The notes beneath the pieces were generated by a model. The model saw nothing but the letters and a program-made list of their open reading frames with translations. It searched no databases and had not been told where the DNA came from. From an uncultured Lachnospiraceae bacterium (lineage in GTDB: Bacteria > Bacillota > Clostridia > Lachnospirales > Lachnospiraceae), in contig CAJUQJ010000025.1 of assembly GCA_910588215.1 (NCBI GenBank), forward strand, positions 1-55,947: 55,947 nt of DNA, given 5' to 3'. Position numbers and translations under genes: made by a program. The stretch's first letter is position 1. The number at the start of each line of letters is the position of its first letter. Of the stretch, positions 8,996 to 17,230 are shown piece by piece.

Positions 8996-10577
8996 GGTGT
9001 TACTTATTGACGAAGAACCGTTTATTGTGCAGGGCCTGGCAGTCCTGATCGACTGGAGCCGGGAAGGATTCGAGATTGCGGCCACAGCCGCTAATGGCAG
9101 GGAGGCGCTGGAGTATCTGCAGGATCATAAGGTAGACTTGATCATAGCGGATATCAAGATGCCCGTCATGGGCGGGCTGGAACTGCTGGATGTGATACGC
9201 TCCGAGAAGGTCTCGGAGGCTTATTTTGTTATTTTGAGCGGTTACAGTGACTTTGCTTTTGCCAGACAGGCAATCCAGCAGAACTGTATGGACTATGTAC
9301 TGAAGCCGGTGGAGAGAGAGGAACTGACTGCTATCCTGCGCAAGGTAGCACAGCGGTCCGCCGTAGACCGGATGGACGAACAGAACCAGAAGAAGATGGA
9401 ACGGGCCTATCTGGAAAGGAATGTTTTGGCGGTGCTGTTTGGAAAGCATGACGGACAGAATCTGGAGTATGTGAAGCGGCATATGCACCTTTCCGAAGGC
9501 GTCCGCTATATCAATATCGAGCCGGATGGCTTAAAGGATGTTCAGGAACGGGAGGACGGGGAACTGCGGCAGCTGCAGAGACGGCTCTGCCAGGCCTGCA
9601 TGGACTGGCTTAAGGAGGATGAGACGCATTGTGTTTTCGACGTTTCGCAGGATCAAAAGAGTTATGATATCGGTTTTTTATACTGTGACTATATGGCGCA
9701 GAGACACGGATGCGGTGAAAAGGAATATCTGCTGGATTTTCGCAGGAATTTGGAGAAGGCACTGCAGCATCCGGTAAGGATGCTTGCGGGTAAGAAGGTC
9801 AGCGATATCTCTGCTGCGGCAAAATCCTACACTTCAGCCTGTGTGCTGAAATCGCTGGAGGCATTTCGGGAGAAGAAAACACTCTATTTCTATGAGGAGG
9901 AGGTGCAGGTCAGTCAAGGCGGAATTGTGTTGTGCAAACAGAGGTTGGATTCGCTGATCGCTTCGATCGAACAGAATAATAAGATACAGATCCGGGAAAA
10001 TACAGAACGGTTCTATGAAGAAATGAAGCAGATGGGTGTGGCAGGCAAAACGGTTAATCTTAATATCAATTATCTGCTGTTTCAGTTGATCCATCTGGCC
10101 ACGGAACAGGACAATAGTGTGGATCAAAAGGAGATTCTGCATTTTATCAGTGAAAGCGCGTTCGAGGAAGGCATTCTGCGGGGGAGCAATATTCACCTTG
10201 CGCGGTTTGCCGGCGAGTATGCGGAATATCTTATGCAGCTGCGGAAAAATGTCTCCAGGGGGGTGCTGGCACAGATTGAAAGGGAAGTAAGGGAAAATTA
10301 TGCCCAGAATCTGACGCTCAAGGACCTCTCAGGAAAGTATTATGTGAACAGCGCTTATTTGGGACAGATTTTTCGAAAAAAGTACGGGCAGTCCTTTAAG
10401 GATTATCTGAACGGTTACAGGATCGAACAGGCTTCCCTGCGGCTGCTGCGGACGGATGACAAGGTGTATGAGATCGCACAGGATGTGGGGTATAAGGATC
10501 TGGATTACTTCATCAACCGCTTTATCGCGGTAAAGGGCTGTACGCCTGCGAAATTCCGACGGGAGGCGCGGGAGTAG
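8982..10577 (+). CDS. YesN-type response regulator, AraC family
   Basis: This 531-residue protein is the partner of the preceding kinase. The receiver domain (residues 1-120) has acidic pocket D10-E11-E12, phospho-acceptor D57 in ADIKMP and K108. A long linker domain of about 300 residues follows. The C-terminal 100 residues form two AraC-type helix-turn-helix units (LKDLSGKYYVNSAYLGQIFR and VYEIAQDVGYKDLDYFINRF). ATG 8982 is chosen over GTG 8976 because GGGAGGGGG lies at proper distance from it. It overlaps the kinase gene by 14 bases. It likely activates the transporter operon starting 189 bases downstream. Confidence 0.93.
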   Translation: MDMLKVLLIDEEPFIVQGLAVLIDWSREGFEIAATAANGREALEYLQDHKVDLIIADIKMPVMGGLELLDVIRSEKVSEAYFVILSGYSDFAFARQAIQQNCMDYVLKPVEREELTAILRKVAQRSAVDRMDEQNQKKMERAYLERNVLAVLFGKHDGQNLEYVKRHMHLSEGVRYINIEPDGLKDVQEREDGELRQLQRRLCQACMDWLKEDETHCVFDVSQDQKSYDIGFLYCDYMAQRHGCGEKEYLLDFRRNLEKALQHPVRMLAGKKVSDISAAAKSYTSACVLKSLEAFREKKTLYFYEEEVQVSQGGIVLCKQRLDSLIASIEQNNKIQIRENTERFYEEMKQMGVAGKTVNLNINYLLFQLIHLATEQDNSVDQKEILHFISESAFEEGILRGSNIHLARFAGEYAEYLMQLRKNVSRGVLAQIEREVRENYAQNLTLKDLSGKYYVNSAYLGQIFRKKYGQSFKDYLNGYRIEQASLRLLRTDDKVYEIAQDVGYKDLDYFINRFIAVKGCTPAKFRREARE

Positions 10578-10673
10578 GCAGATCGGATAACAGAGCGGAA
10601 CAGACGGAGCAGGTATAGGTGTGCATTGTGATCTATCTATACTTTGCCCCGTCTTTTCATATTCTTTCTCCGG

Positions 10674-10702
10674 TTGTGGTCAGTATTCTCTGTAGATAAA
10701 AT
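10674..10702 (+). promoter_or_regulatory. Candidate promoter of sugar locus 1 transporter
   Basis: TTGTGG (10674-10679), a 17-base spacer and TAAAAT (10697-10702) stand before the binding-protein gene. A short hairpin CATCCG/CGGATG lies between promoter and start. The gap between regulator and lipoprotein fits a separate, regulator-dependent transcript. Confidence 0.45.
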
Positions 10703-10765
10703 ATTGTTAACAAATAAAACATCCGGTTGTGCGGATGAAAAAAATGGAGAAAGGGAGGGGATATT

Positions 10766-12481
10766 GTGAAAGCGAAAAAGCTGGCAGCATTATTACTCAC
10801 AGCCGCAGTGGCGGCGGGCACTCTGGCCGGATGCGGCGGAGACAGTACACAGGCGGATTCTAACGACGTCGCAGGCGTGGAAGGAACCGGAGGAGACAGT
10901 GCGGGAAGCAACGGGGAGATGAAGCACTTCACAGCATTCTTTGCGGTACCGGGATCGGAGATCAATGATGATAACGAGATCATGCTGAAGATCGGTGAAC
11001 TGACAGGAGCAATCTGTAAGGAGACATGGCTTACCGGACAGACGGCACAGGAGGCGGTTGGCACTTTGATCGCGGGCGGTGAGTATCCGGATTTCATTGA
11101 CGGCGGCGACGGAACAGCACAGCTGTACGAGGCAGGGGCGCTGATTCCGCTGGACGACTATATTGATCAGTATCCGAACATCAAAGAATATCTGACGGAG
11201 GAGGAATGGGATAAACTCCGGCAGGATGACGGACATATCTACTGGATTCAGCAGTTCGGCAATATTTACGGAGAAGAAAAGGCAACGACACATAATGACG
11301 AAGCTTTCTGGATTCAGACACGCGTATTGGAGTGGGCAGGTTATCCCGAGGTACATACCATGGATCAGTATTTTGACCTGATCGAATCCTATCAGGAAGC
11401 AAATCCCACCATGGAGGACGGCATGGAGAACATTCCCTATACAATCCTCTGTGATGACTGGCGTTATTTCTGTCTGGAGAATGCGCCGCAGTTTTTGGAC
11501 GGTTATCCGAATGACGGTTCGGTGATCGTGGATCCTGAGACGCTCAAGGTAATTGACTATAATACCACACCGACGGCGAAGCGTTATTTTCAGAAGTTGA
11601 ATGAAGAATACCAGAAAGGTATCGTGGATCCGGAATCCTTTACACAGACTTATGATGAATATATTGCGAAGCTGTCTACAGGCCGCGTGCTTGGTATGAT
11701 CGATCAGTGGTGGGACTTCGCCTACAACGTAAACGACGCGTTAAAGCAGCAGGGTCTGGATAAGCAGGGCTGTAATTATGTGCCGCTTCCCATCACCATA
11801 GAGGAGGGAATCAAGAATCAGTGGCACAATTCCGGCGGTGTGCTGAATGTATCGAGCGGCCTGGCCATTACGACGAGCTGTGAGGATGTAGAAGGGGCGC
11901 TGGCTTTTGTGGACGCGCTGCTGGATCAGGAAGTACATGATCTGCGCTATTGGGGCATTGAAGGCGTTGACTATGAAGTGGATGAGAACGGAGAGTTTTA
12001 TAAGACGGAGGAAATGCGCACGAATGCATCCGACACGGCTTACAAAGCATCCCATATGTGCAGTTACTCTTATTTTCCGAATTATTCCGGAACAAGCCGT
12101 GACAATATTAATGCAATGTCGCCGCAGTTCCAGCCCAAAGAGTTTTATGATGCATTGAGCGAGGATGTGCAGAAATGCTTTGAGGCATACGGAGCGGAGA
12201 CATACGTGGACATGCTGGGTACAAGCGAAGCGCCCGGAGCGTGGTATCCCATGTACTCATTTTCGAGCAACATGACGACAGCGACCGAGGGCGGCATGGC
12301 CTGGGCAAAGATGGACGAGATCAAACATGAATACCTGCCAAAGGTGGTAATGGCTTCTGATTTCGAAAGCGCATGGGAAGAGTATATGGGCGTCTATGAA
12401 GGCTGCAATCCTCAGGCATTCCTGGATGAGATGCAGGAGGAACTGGACCGCAGAATGGAAGCGGCTGAAAAATATAAATAA
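10766..12481 (+). CDS. Extracellular solute-binding lipoprotein (LplA-like)
   Basis: This 571-residue protein should capture a carbohydrate outside the cell for the permeases downstream. The signal peptide ends in a lipobox LAGC with lipidated C23. The start is GTG 10766 with an excellent GGGAGGGG site. The body matches the large CUT1 binding proteins found with LplB/LplC-type permeases (segments such as GEYPDFIDGGDG and a C-terminal YEGCNPQ region). No ATPase subunit is encoded in the window. These importers normally share an MsmK-type ATPase encoded elsewhere. It is followed by an intercistronic hairpin. Confidence 0.92.
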   Translation: MKAKKLAALLLTAAVAAGTLAGCGGDSTQADSNDVAGVEGTGGDSAGSNGEMKHFTAFFAVPGSEINDDNEIMLKIGELTGAICKETWLTGQTAQEAVGTLIAGGEYPDFIDGGDGTAQLYEAGALIPLDDYIDQYPNIKEYLTEEEWDKLRQDDGHIYWIQQFGNIYGEEKATTHNDEAFWIQTRVLEWAGYPEVHTMDQYFDLIESYQEANPTMEDGMENIPYTILCDDWRYFCLENAPQFLDGYPNDGSVIVDPETLKVIDYNTTPTAKRYFQKLNEEYQKGIVDPESFTQTYDEYIAKLSTGRVLGMIDQWWDFAYNVNDALKQQGLDKQGCNYVPLPITIEEGIKNQWHNSGGVLNVSSGLAITTSCEDVEGALAFVDALLDQEVHDLRYWGIEGVDYEVDENGEFYKTEEMRTNASDTAYKASHMCSYSYFPNYSGTSRDNINAMSPQFQPKEFYDALSEDVQKCFEAYGAETYVDMLGTSEAPGAWYPMYSFSSNMTTATEGGMAWAKMDEIKHEYLPKVVMASDFESAWEEYMGVYEGCNPQAFLDEMQEELDRRMEAAEKYK

Positions 12482-12490
12482 ACATTCCGT

Positions 12491-12532
12491 GAAAACAGGC
12501 AGATGTCAGAGTAGTCTGGCCTGTCTGTTTTC
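12491..12532 (+). other. Intercistronic hairpin between binding protein and permease
   Basis: ACAGGCAGA (12495-12503) pairs with TCTG and CCTGT at 12515-12524 with a bulged G, and an alternative outer pairing GAAAACAG/CTGTTTTC exists. It lies 10 bases after the stop codon and is not followed by a long T run. It probably protects the lipoprotein mRNA end or limits read-through into the permeases. Confidence 0.45.
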
Positions 12533-12649
12533 CATATCAGGCACAGACGCTGCAGACACAGCCGGGAATGCCCGTCAGGAGTATGGGGCTGCGGGGGAAG
12601 CAGCCGGCAGTACTGCAGCGCCGGCCGGAAAGTGAGGATGGAGGTAGAG

Positions 12650-13603
12650 ATGGCTTCTATGGCAAAAAGAAAACAAAAAATAAAAGAACCCAAAATCGAG
12701 ATCACATGGAAAGAAATCAAACGACAGAAAGTGTTGCTGATCTGGTCGGCGGCCATAGTATTGTATGGCATTATATTCTATTATCTGCCGTTGGGCGGCT
12801 GGATCATGGCATTCCAGAATTACAGGCCGAAGGACGGTCTGTTCCATTCACAGTTTGTAGGACTCGCGAAATTCCAGCAGCTGTTTTCGGACGCAACCTT
12901 TTTGCGTGTGATCCGTAATACGCTGTCGATGGGCGTGATCAATCTGGTAGTGACTTTCGTGATGGCGATCGTCTTCGCGATTCTGTTAAACGAGATAAAA
13001 TCCAACGGCGGAAAGAAGGTCGTGCAGACCATATCCTATTTACCGCACTTTCTTTCTTGGATCATTGTGACCGGTATTCTGCATGATGCGCTTTCCGGAA
13101 CGGGGATCGTAAATGAACTGTTATTAAAATTCGGTATTCTGGATCAGCCGCTGAACTTCTTTGCTCATCCGAAATATTTCTGGCCGATCGTGGCGTTTGC
13201 CAATGTATGGAAAGAAACCGGATGGAATGCGATCATTTATTTGTCGGCGATCACGGCGATCGATCCGTCGCTCTATGAGGCGGCGAGCATGGACGGTGCG
13301 GGAAGATGGGCTAAGATCCGCTATGTTACCCTTCCGGGTATCAAGCCGACGATCATCATATTGCTCCTGATGAATGTGGGAAATGTATTAAATGCCGGAT
13401 TTGAGATCCAGTACCTGTTAGGAAACGGACTGGTACAGAGTGTTTCGCAGACTATTGACATATATGTATTGAAATGGGGAATCAGCCAGAATGACTTTGC
13501 TATCGGTACTGCGGCAGGTATTTTTAAGAGTCTGGTCAGCATTGTCCTGATCGTCATTGCAAATATGATCGCAAAGAGAAGCGGTGAAGAAAGACTGTTC
13601 TAA
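12650..13603 (+). CDS. ABC sugar permease, LplB type
   Basis: This 317-residue membrane protein is one half of the translocation channel. It has about six hydrophobic segments (the first near residues 28-52, YGIIFYYLPLGGW) and the cytoplasmic EAA loop YEAASMDGAGRWAKIRYVTLPG that docks on the ATPase. The ATG at 12650 follows GGAGGT. GTG 12632 and ATG 12659 are alternatives. It pairs with the permease at 13627 and the lipoprotein upstream. The likely substrate is an oligosaccharide. The sequence does not tell which. Confidence 0.92.
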   Translation: MASMAKRKQKIKEPKIEITWKEIKRQKVLLIWSAAIVLYGIIFYYLPLGGWIMAFQNYRPKDGLFHSQFVGLAKFQQLFSDATFLRVIRNTLSMGVINLVVTFVMAIVFAILLNEIKSNGGKKVVQTISYLPHFLSWIIVTGILHDALSGTGIVNELLLKFGILDQPLNFFAHPKYFWPIVAFANVWKETGWNAIIYLSAITAIDPSLYEAASMDGAGRWAKIRYVTLPGIKPTIIILLLMNVGNVLNAGFEIQYLLGNGLVQSVSQTIDIYVLKWGISQNDFAIGTAAGIFKSLVSIVLIVIANMIAKRSGEERLF

Positions 13604-13626
13604 AGTCGGAAAGGCATGGTATCGGT

Positions 13627-14529
13627 ATGGGTCAAAAAGAAATGAAGAGACGAAAAACCTCGTTTGGGGATAAAATATTCACAGTGTGTAATGTGCTGTT
13701 TATGATTGCATTTGTGGTCATAACGCTTTATCCGGTTCTGAATACACTGGCTATTTCACTGAATGACGGAACGGATGCTCTTCGGGGCGGAATCTATCTG
13801 TTCCCGCGGAAATTTACAATGAAGAATTATATTACTGTTCTGGAGAAAGATAATCTGGTCACAGGCGCCTACATCACCGTGGCGAGGACGGTGGTCGGAA
13901 CGGTATTTTCACTGGTGACCAATGCAATCCTGGCGTACATAGTCAGTCGAAAAAGATTTCTGTTCAAACAACAGCTCTCGTTGTTTTGGGTAGTCACCAT
14001 GTATGTGAACGGCGGCATGATCCCTACATTCCTGCTGTTTAAGGGACTGCATCTGACGAACAGTTTCTGGGTGTATGTAATTCCCGGTATGATCAGCGCT
14101 TTTAATATGCTGGTCATTCGAACCTATATGAATGGCATACCGGACAGTCTGGAAGAATCCGCGCAGTTGGACGGTGCAGGTTATATGACGATCTTCTGGA
14201 AGATTATCTCGCCGCTGTGTAAACCGGTATATGCAACGGTGGCGTTGTTTGTTGCGGTGGGGCAGTGGAATTCATGGTTTGACGCTATGTTGTATAACCG
14301 CATGAGCAGCGAATATACTACTTTACAGTATGAGTTGATGAAACTGCTTTCCTCCGTGACCAACCAGGGAAACAGCGCGGAGGCGATGAAGAATGCGGCA
14401 GGCACGGTAACGCCAACCTCAGTGCGGGCCGCAGCTACGATCCTGACGATGCTGCCTATTGTCTGTCTGTATCCGTTCCTGCAGCGTTATTTTGTAACGG
14501 GACTGACGATCGGCGGTGTGAAAGAATAA
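13627..14529 (+). CDS. ABC sugar permease, LplC/YtcP type
   Basis: This 300-residue protein is the second channel subunit. It has about six membrane segments and the EAA loop LEESAQLDGAGYMTIFWKI near residues 176-194. It ends in GLTIGGVKE, a C-terminus typical of this family. It begins 23 bases after the LplB-type gene, without a strong ribosome site, so translation may depend on the upstream gene. A bidirectional terminator follows. Confidence 0.92.
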   Translation: MGQKEMKRRKTSFGDKIFTVCNVLFMIAFVVITLYPVLNTLAISLNDGTDALRGGIYLFPRKFTMKNYITVLEKDNLVTGAYITVARTVVGTVFSLVTNAILAYIVSRKRFLFKQQLSLFWVVTMYVNGGMIPTFLLFKGLHLTNSFWVYVIPGMISAFNMLVIRTYMNGIPDSLEESAQLDGAGYMTIFWKIISPLCKPVYATVALFVAVGQWNSWFDAMLYNRMSSEYTTLQYELMKLLSSVTNQGNSAEAMKNAAGTVTPTSVRAAATILTMLPIVCLYPFLQRYFVTGLTIGGVKE

Positions 14530-14583
14530 AAGTGGCTGACACAGGACGTGCGTGTACGGGTATGCAGGGTGTAGTTACCTGTA

Positions 14584-14632
14584 AAGAAACTCTAAGACTG
14601 CAAAGAACACGGTCTTAGAGTTTCTTAATTGT
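14584..14632. terminator. Bidirectional terminator
   Basis: A perfect 15-bp stem (14584-14598 with 14612-14626), 13-base loop, with TTTCTTAATTGTT on the plus side and A-rich sequence on the other. It sits between two convergent genes: the permease (plus) and the TrpB-like gene (minus). Confidence 0.85.
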
Positions 14633-14638
14633 TACTTT

Positions 14639-16012
14639 TTATTCAACCTTTGGCAGCCTGCTGCGGTAGTGTGCCAGTTCTTCTTCGGTGGGGATGTAGT
14701 CATTCATCTTCCCGTCGTGGAATTTCTCATAGGCCATCATATCGAAATAGCCCGTACCGGTGAGGCCGAAGACGATGGTCTTCTCTTCGCCGGTTTCCTT
14801 ACACCGAACTGCTTCGTCAATGGCGACGCGGATCGCGTGGGAGCTTTCCGGCGCGGGCAGGATGCCTTCTACTTTTGCGAAGTACTCCGCGGCTTCAAAC
14901 ACTTCCGTCTGCTTGACGCTGACTGCTTCCAACAGGCCCTGGTGATAGAGCTCGGACAGGGTGGAACTCATGCCGTGATAGCGCAGGCCGCCGGCGTGGT
15001 TGGCGGAAGGGATAAAATCGCTGCCCAGCGTATACATCTTGGCAAGAGGGCAGACCATACCCGTATCGCAGAAATCGTAAGCGTATACGCCGCGGGTCAA
15101 GCTGGGGCAGGAAGCGGGTTCAACGGCGATGATCTGGTAGTCGGCTTCGCCGCGGAGCTTTTCTCCCATAAACGGTGCGATCAGGCCGCCCAGATTGGAT
15201 CCGCCGCCGGCACAGCCAATGATAATGTCGGGTTTTATGCCGTATTTATCCAGGGCGGTTTTGGTCTCTAAGCCTATGATGGACTGGTGGAGAAGCACCT
15301 GGTTGAGCACGCTGCCCAGCACGTAGCGGTAGCCTTCACTGGATACCGCCGTCTCCACCGCTTCGGAAATAGCGCAGCCGAGGCTCCCCGTAGTGCCCGG
15401 ATGTTCAGCCAGGATCTTCCGGCCAACTTCGGTTTCCATGGAGGGCGACGGCGTTACCGACGCACCGTAAGTGCGCATCACTTCCCGGCGGAAAGGTTTC
15501 TGCTCATAGGAGCATTTCACCATGTAGACCTTGCAGTCAAGGCTCAGATAGGAACATGCCATAGAAAGCGCCGTGCCCCATTGACCGGCTCCGGTTTCGG
15601 TGGTCACACCGTTAAGCCCCTGTTTCTTCGCGTAATAGGCCTGGGCGATGGCGGAGTTTAGCTTGTGGCTGCCGCTGGTGTTGTTGCCCTCGAACTTGTA
15701 ATAGATCTTCGCGGGCGTGCCGAGCTTTTTCTCCAGACAGTAGGCGCGGATAAGCGGCGCCGGGCGGTACATCTTATAGAAATCGCGGATCTCATCCGGA
15801 ATCTCGAAGTACGGCGTGTCGTTATCCAGCTCCTGCGCCACCAGTTCCTCGCAGAAAACGCCGGAGAGCTCTGAGGCCGTCATCGGTCTGTGGGTGCCAG
15901 GATTTAAGAGAGGCGCAGGCTTCTTTGACATATCGGCGCGCAGGTTATACCATGCCTTGGGCATTTCGTTTTCGGTGAGATAGATTTTGTAAGGGATTTT
16001 TTCGTTGTTCAT
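14639..16012 (-). CDS. trpB: TrpB-like pyridoxal phosphate enzyme (TrpB2 type)
   Basis: This 457-residue protein belongs to the TrpB2 branch of tryptophan synthase beta chains, which joins indole and serine to give tryptophan. The PLP lysine is K117 in NTSGSHKLNS. A phosphate-binding glycine loop (GCAGGGSNLGG) appears near residue 260. The ATG at 16012 is chosen over an earlier one at 16051, because AAGGAGG stands 8 bases before it. There is no trpA neighbour, as is usual for TrpB2, which often stands alone and may scavenge indole. A T-box leader upstream ties expression to an aminoacyl-tRNA, most likely tryptophanyl, which supports a role in tryptophan supply. It is unrelated to the sugar loci on both sides. 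Confidence 0.93.
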   Translation of the reverse strand: MNNEKIPYKIYLTENEMPKAWYNLRADMSKKPAPLLNPGTHRPMTASELSGVFCEELVAQELDNDTPYFEIPDEIRDFYKMYRPAPLIRAYCLEKKLGTPAKIYYKFEGNNTSGSHKLNSAIAQAYYAKKQGLNGVTTETGAGQWGTALSMACSYLSLDCKVYMVKCSYEQKPFRREVMRTYGASVTPSPSMETEVGRKILAEHPGTTGSLGCAISEAVETAVSSEGYRYVLGSVLNQVLLHQSIIGLETKTALDKYGIKPDIIIGCAGGGSNLGGLIAPFMGEKLRGEADYQIIAVEPASCPSLTRGVYAYDFCDTGMVCPLAKMYTLGSDFIPSANHAGGLRYHGMSSTLSELYHQGLLEAVSVKQTEVFEAAEYFAKVEGILPAPESSHAIRVAIDEAVRCKETGEEKTIVFGLTGTGYFDMMAYEKFHDGKMNDYIPTEEELAHYRSRLPKVE

Positions 16013-16065
16013 GGCAGATGCCTCCTTATGAAAATTGTAATTTTGTAACAAAAGTGTATTTCTGC

Positions 16066-16376
16066 CGAATAAAAAACGCCCCTGACAGAAATATACTTTC
16101 TGTCAAGGACGAATAGATACAATAATTGTAGACACTATCCGCGGTGCCACCTTGATTCACGGTATGACCCGTGCGCTTAGCAGGATACCAACATATCCCC
16201 GGCATATTACGCTTGCCTGCAGCGTCGCAGAATACTTTGTGATAAAGATCACATTTGACTGCGCCCTCGGCGGTCCATTTGACAACTTGTTTCTTGCCTG
16301 CTTCTCAGCATCGCAGGTTCTCTGTAAAGGCATGATTGCCGTTATCTCCGCTTCAACGGTTTGCTGTATGAAATTT
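16066..16376 (-). promoter_or_regulatory. T-box riboswitch leader, probably tRNA-Trp
   Basis: Read on the minus strand, the leader contains the T-box core AAGGTGGCACCGCGG (16139-16153), followed by a terminator hairpin with TTGACAGAAAG paired to CTTTCTGTCAG-like sequence (16079-16109) and a T6 run (16071-16076). Stem I includes AGAGAACC (16316-16323) as in other T-boxes. A TGG at 16275-16277 (minus strand) is a candidate specifier codon, which would fit the TrpB-like gene downstream. Uncharged tRNA would stabilise the antiterminator and switch the gene on. The class is clear. The amino acid is inferred. Confidence 0.9.
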
Positions 16377-16382
16377 TTATAT

Positions 16383-16411
16383 ACTATAGCACCATTGTAT
16401 GTGTGTGTCAA
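16383..16411 (-). promoter_or_regulatory. Sigma-A promoter of the T-box/TrpB2 unit
   Basis: On the minus strand, TTGACA (16406-16411) and TATAGT (16383-16388) are spaced by 17 bases. This is a near-consensus housekeeping promoter just outside the T-box stem I. Confidence 0.85.
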
Positions 16412-16419
16412 TAGTTTTG

Positions 16420-17166
16420 TTATTTTTCCTCCATACGATACTGTTTAGGTGTGATGCCCACGCTCTTTTTGAATTGTCTCTGAAAATAAGAGGGTGTGGA
16501 AAACCCGGTTCTGTATCCGATCTCCTGTAAGGAATAATCTGTTGTGGACAGCATAACCTTCGCAGCTTTCAGTCGCTCTTTGAGAATAAAGCTTGTGAGA
16601 GATTCCCCGGTCTTTTTGCTGAATATAGCAGAGATATAATCCGGATTCATGTGAACGAATTCGGCGATCAACTGGCGGTTCAGATCGGGAGAAGAGAGGT
16701 TTTTGCGTACACAATCCTGAATGATTTCAATTGTGGATTCCGGCTGTTCTTCTTCCGGATTGATCTGAAATAATTCCGGATATACATTTCTTCGCTTGCT
16801 TTCTTTTACAGCTTTTGCCAGGGTGCTCTCCAGATGGTGAATATCCACCGGTTTGGTGAGATAGTTCTGGACGTGCAGCTCAATAGCAGAATGCGCATAG
16901 TCAAATCGTTCGTGACCGGTCAGCAGCAGGACTACAGGATTCAGATTCTTCTCATGCAGCCAGCGGATGAAATCAAATCCGTTTTCTTTGGGCATCTCGA
17001 TATCTGTCAGAACGATATTCATGTCAGGATGCTGTTCCATCACGTGTTTTGCCTCCGGTACGCTGTGTGCCGTATACTGTTCACTGATGCCCAGCTTGTC
17101 CCAGTCGGTATTGAGTCGGATGTCTTCAACAATATAGAATTCATCGTCTATGATCAGTATTTTCAT
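16420..17166 (-). CDS. Response regulator with AraC DNA-binding domain
   Basis: This 248-residue regulator is a compact YesN-type protein. The receiver domain (1-120) has D7-D8, phospho-acceptor D55 in LTDIEMP and the lysine in YLTKP. It is joined almost directly to two AraC helix-turn-helix units (residues about 145-245), without the long middle domain of the other two YesN proteins in the window. The kinase gene lies upstream, separated by 64 bases. It probably activates the divergent GH5-like/transporter genes at 19237-25651. Confidence 0.93.
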   Translation of the reverse strand: MKILIIDDEFYIVEDIRLNTDWDKLGISEQYTAHSVPEAKHVMEQHPDMNIVLTDIEMPKENGFDFIRWLHEKNLNPVVLLLTGHERFDYAHSAIELHVQNYLTKPVDIHHLESTLAKAVKESKRRNVYPELFQINPEEEQPESTIEIIQDCVRKNLSSPDLNRQLIAEFVHMNPDYISAIFSKKTGESLTSFILKERLKAAKVMLSTTDYSLQEIGYRTGFSTPSYFQRQFKKSVGITPKQYRMEEK

Positions 17167-17230
17167 AACTGTTTTCCTCGTATCATAAGTGTATAGTTTT
17201 CAAAATAAAATGAGCGGTATGAACAGGATC

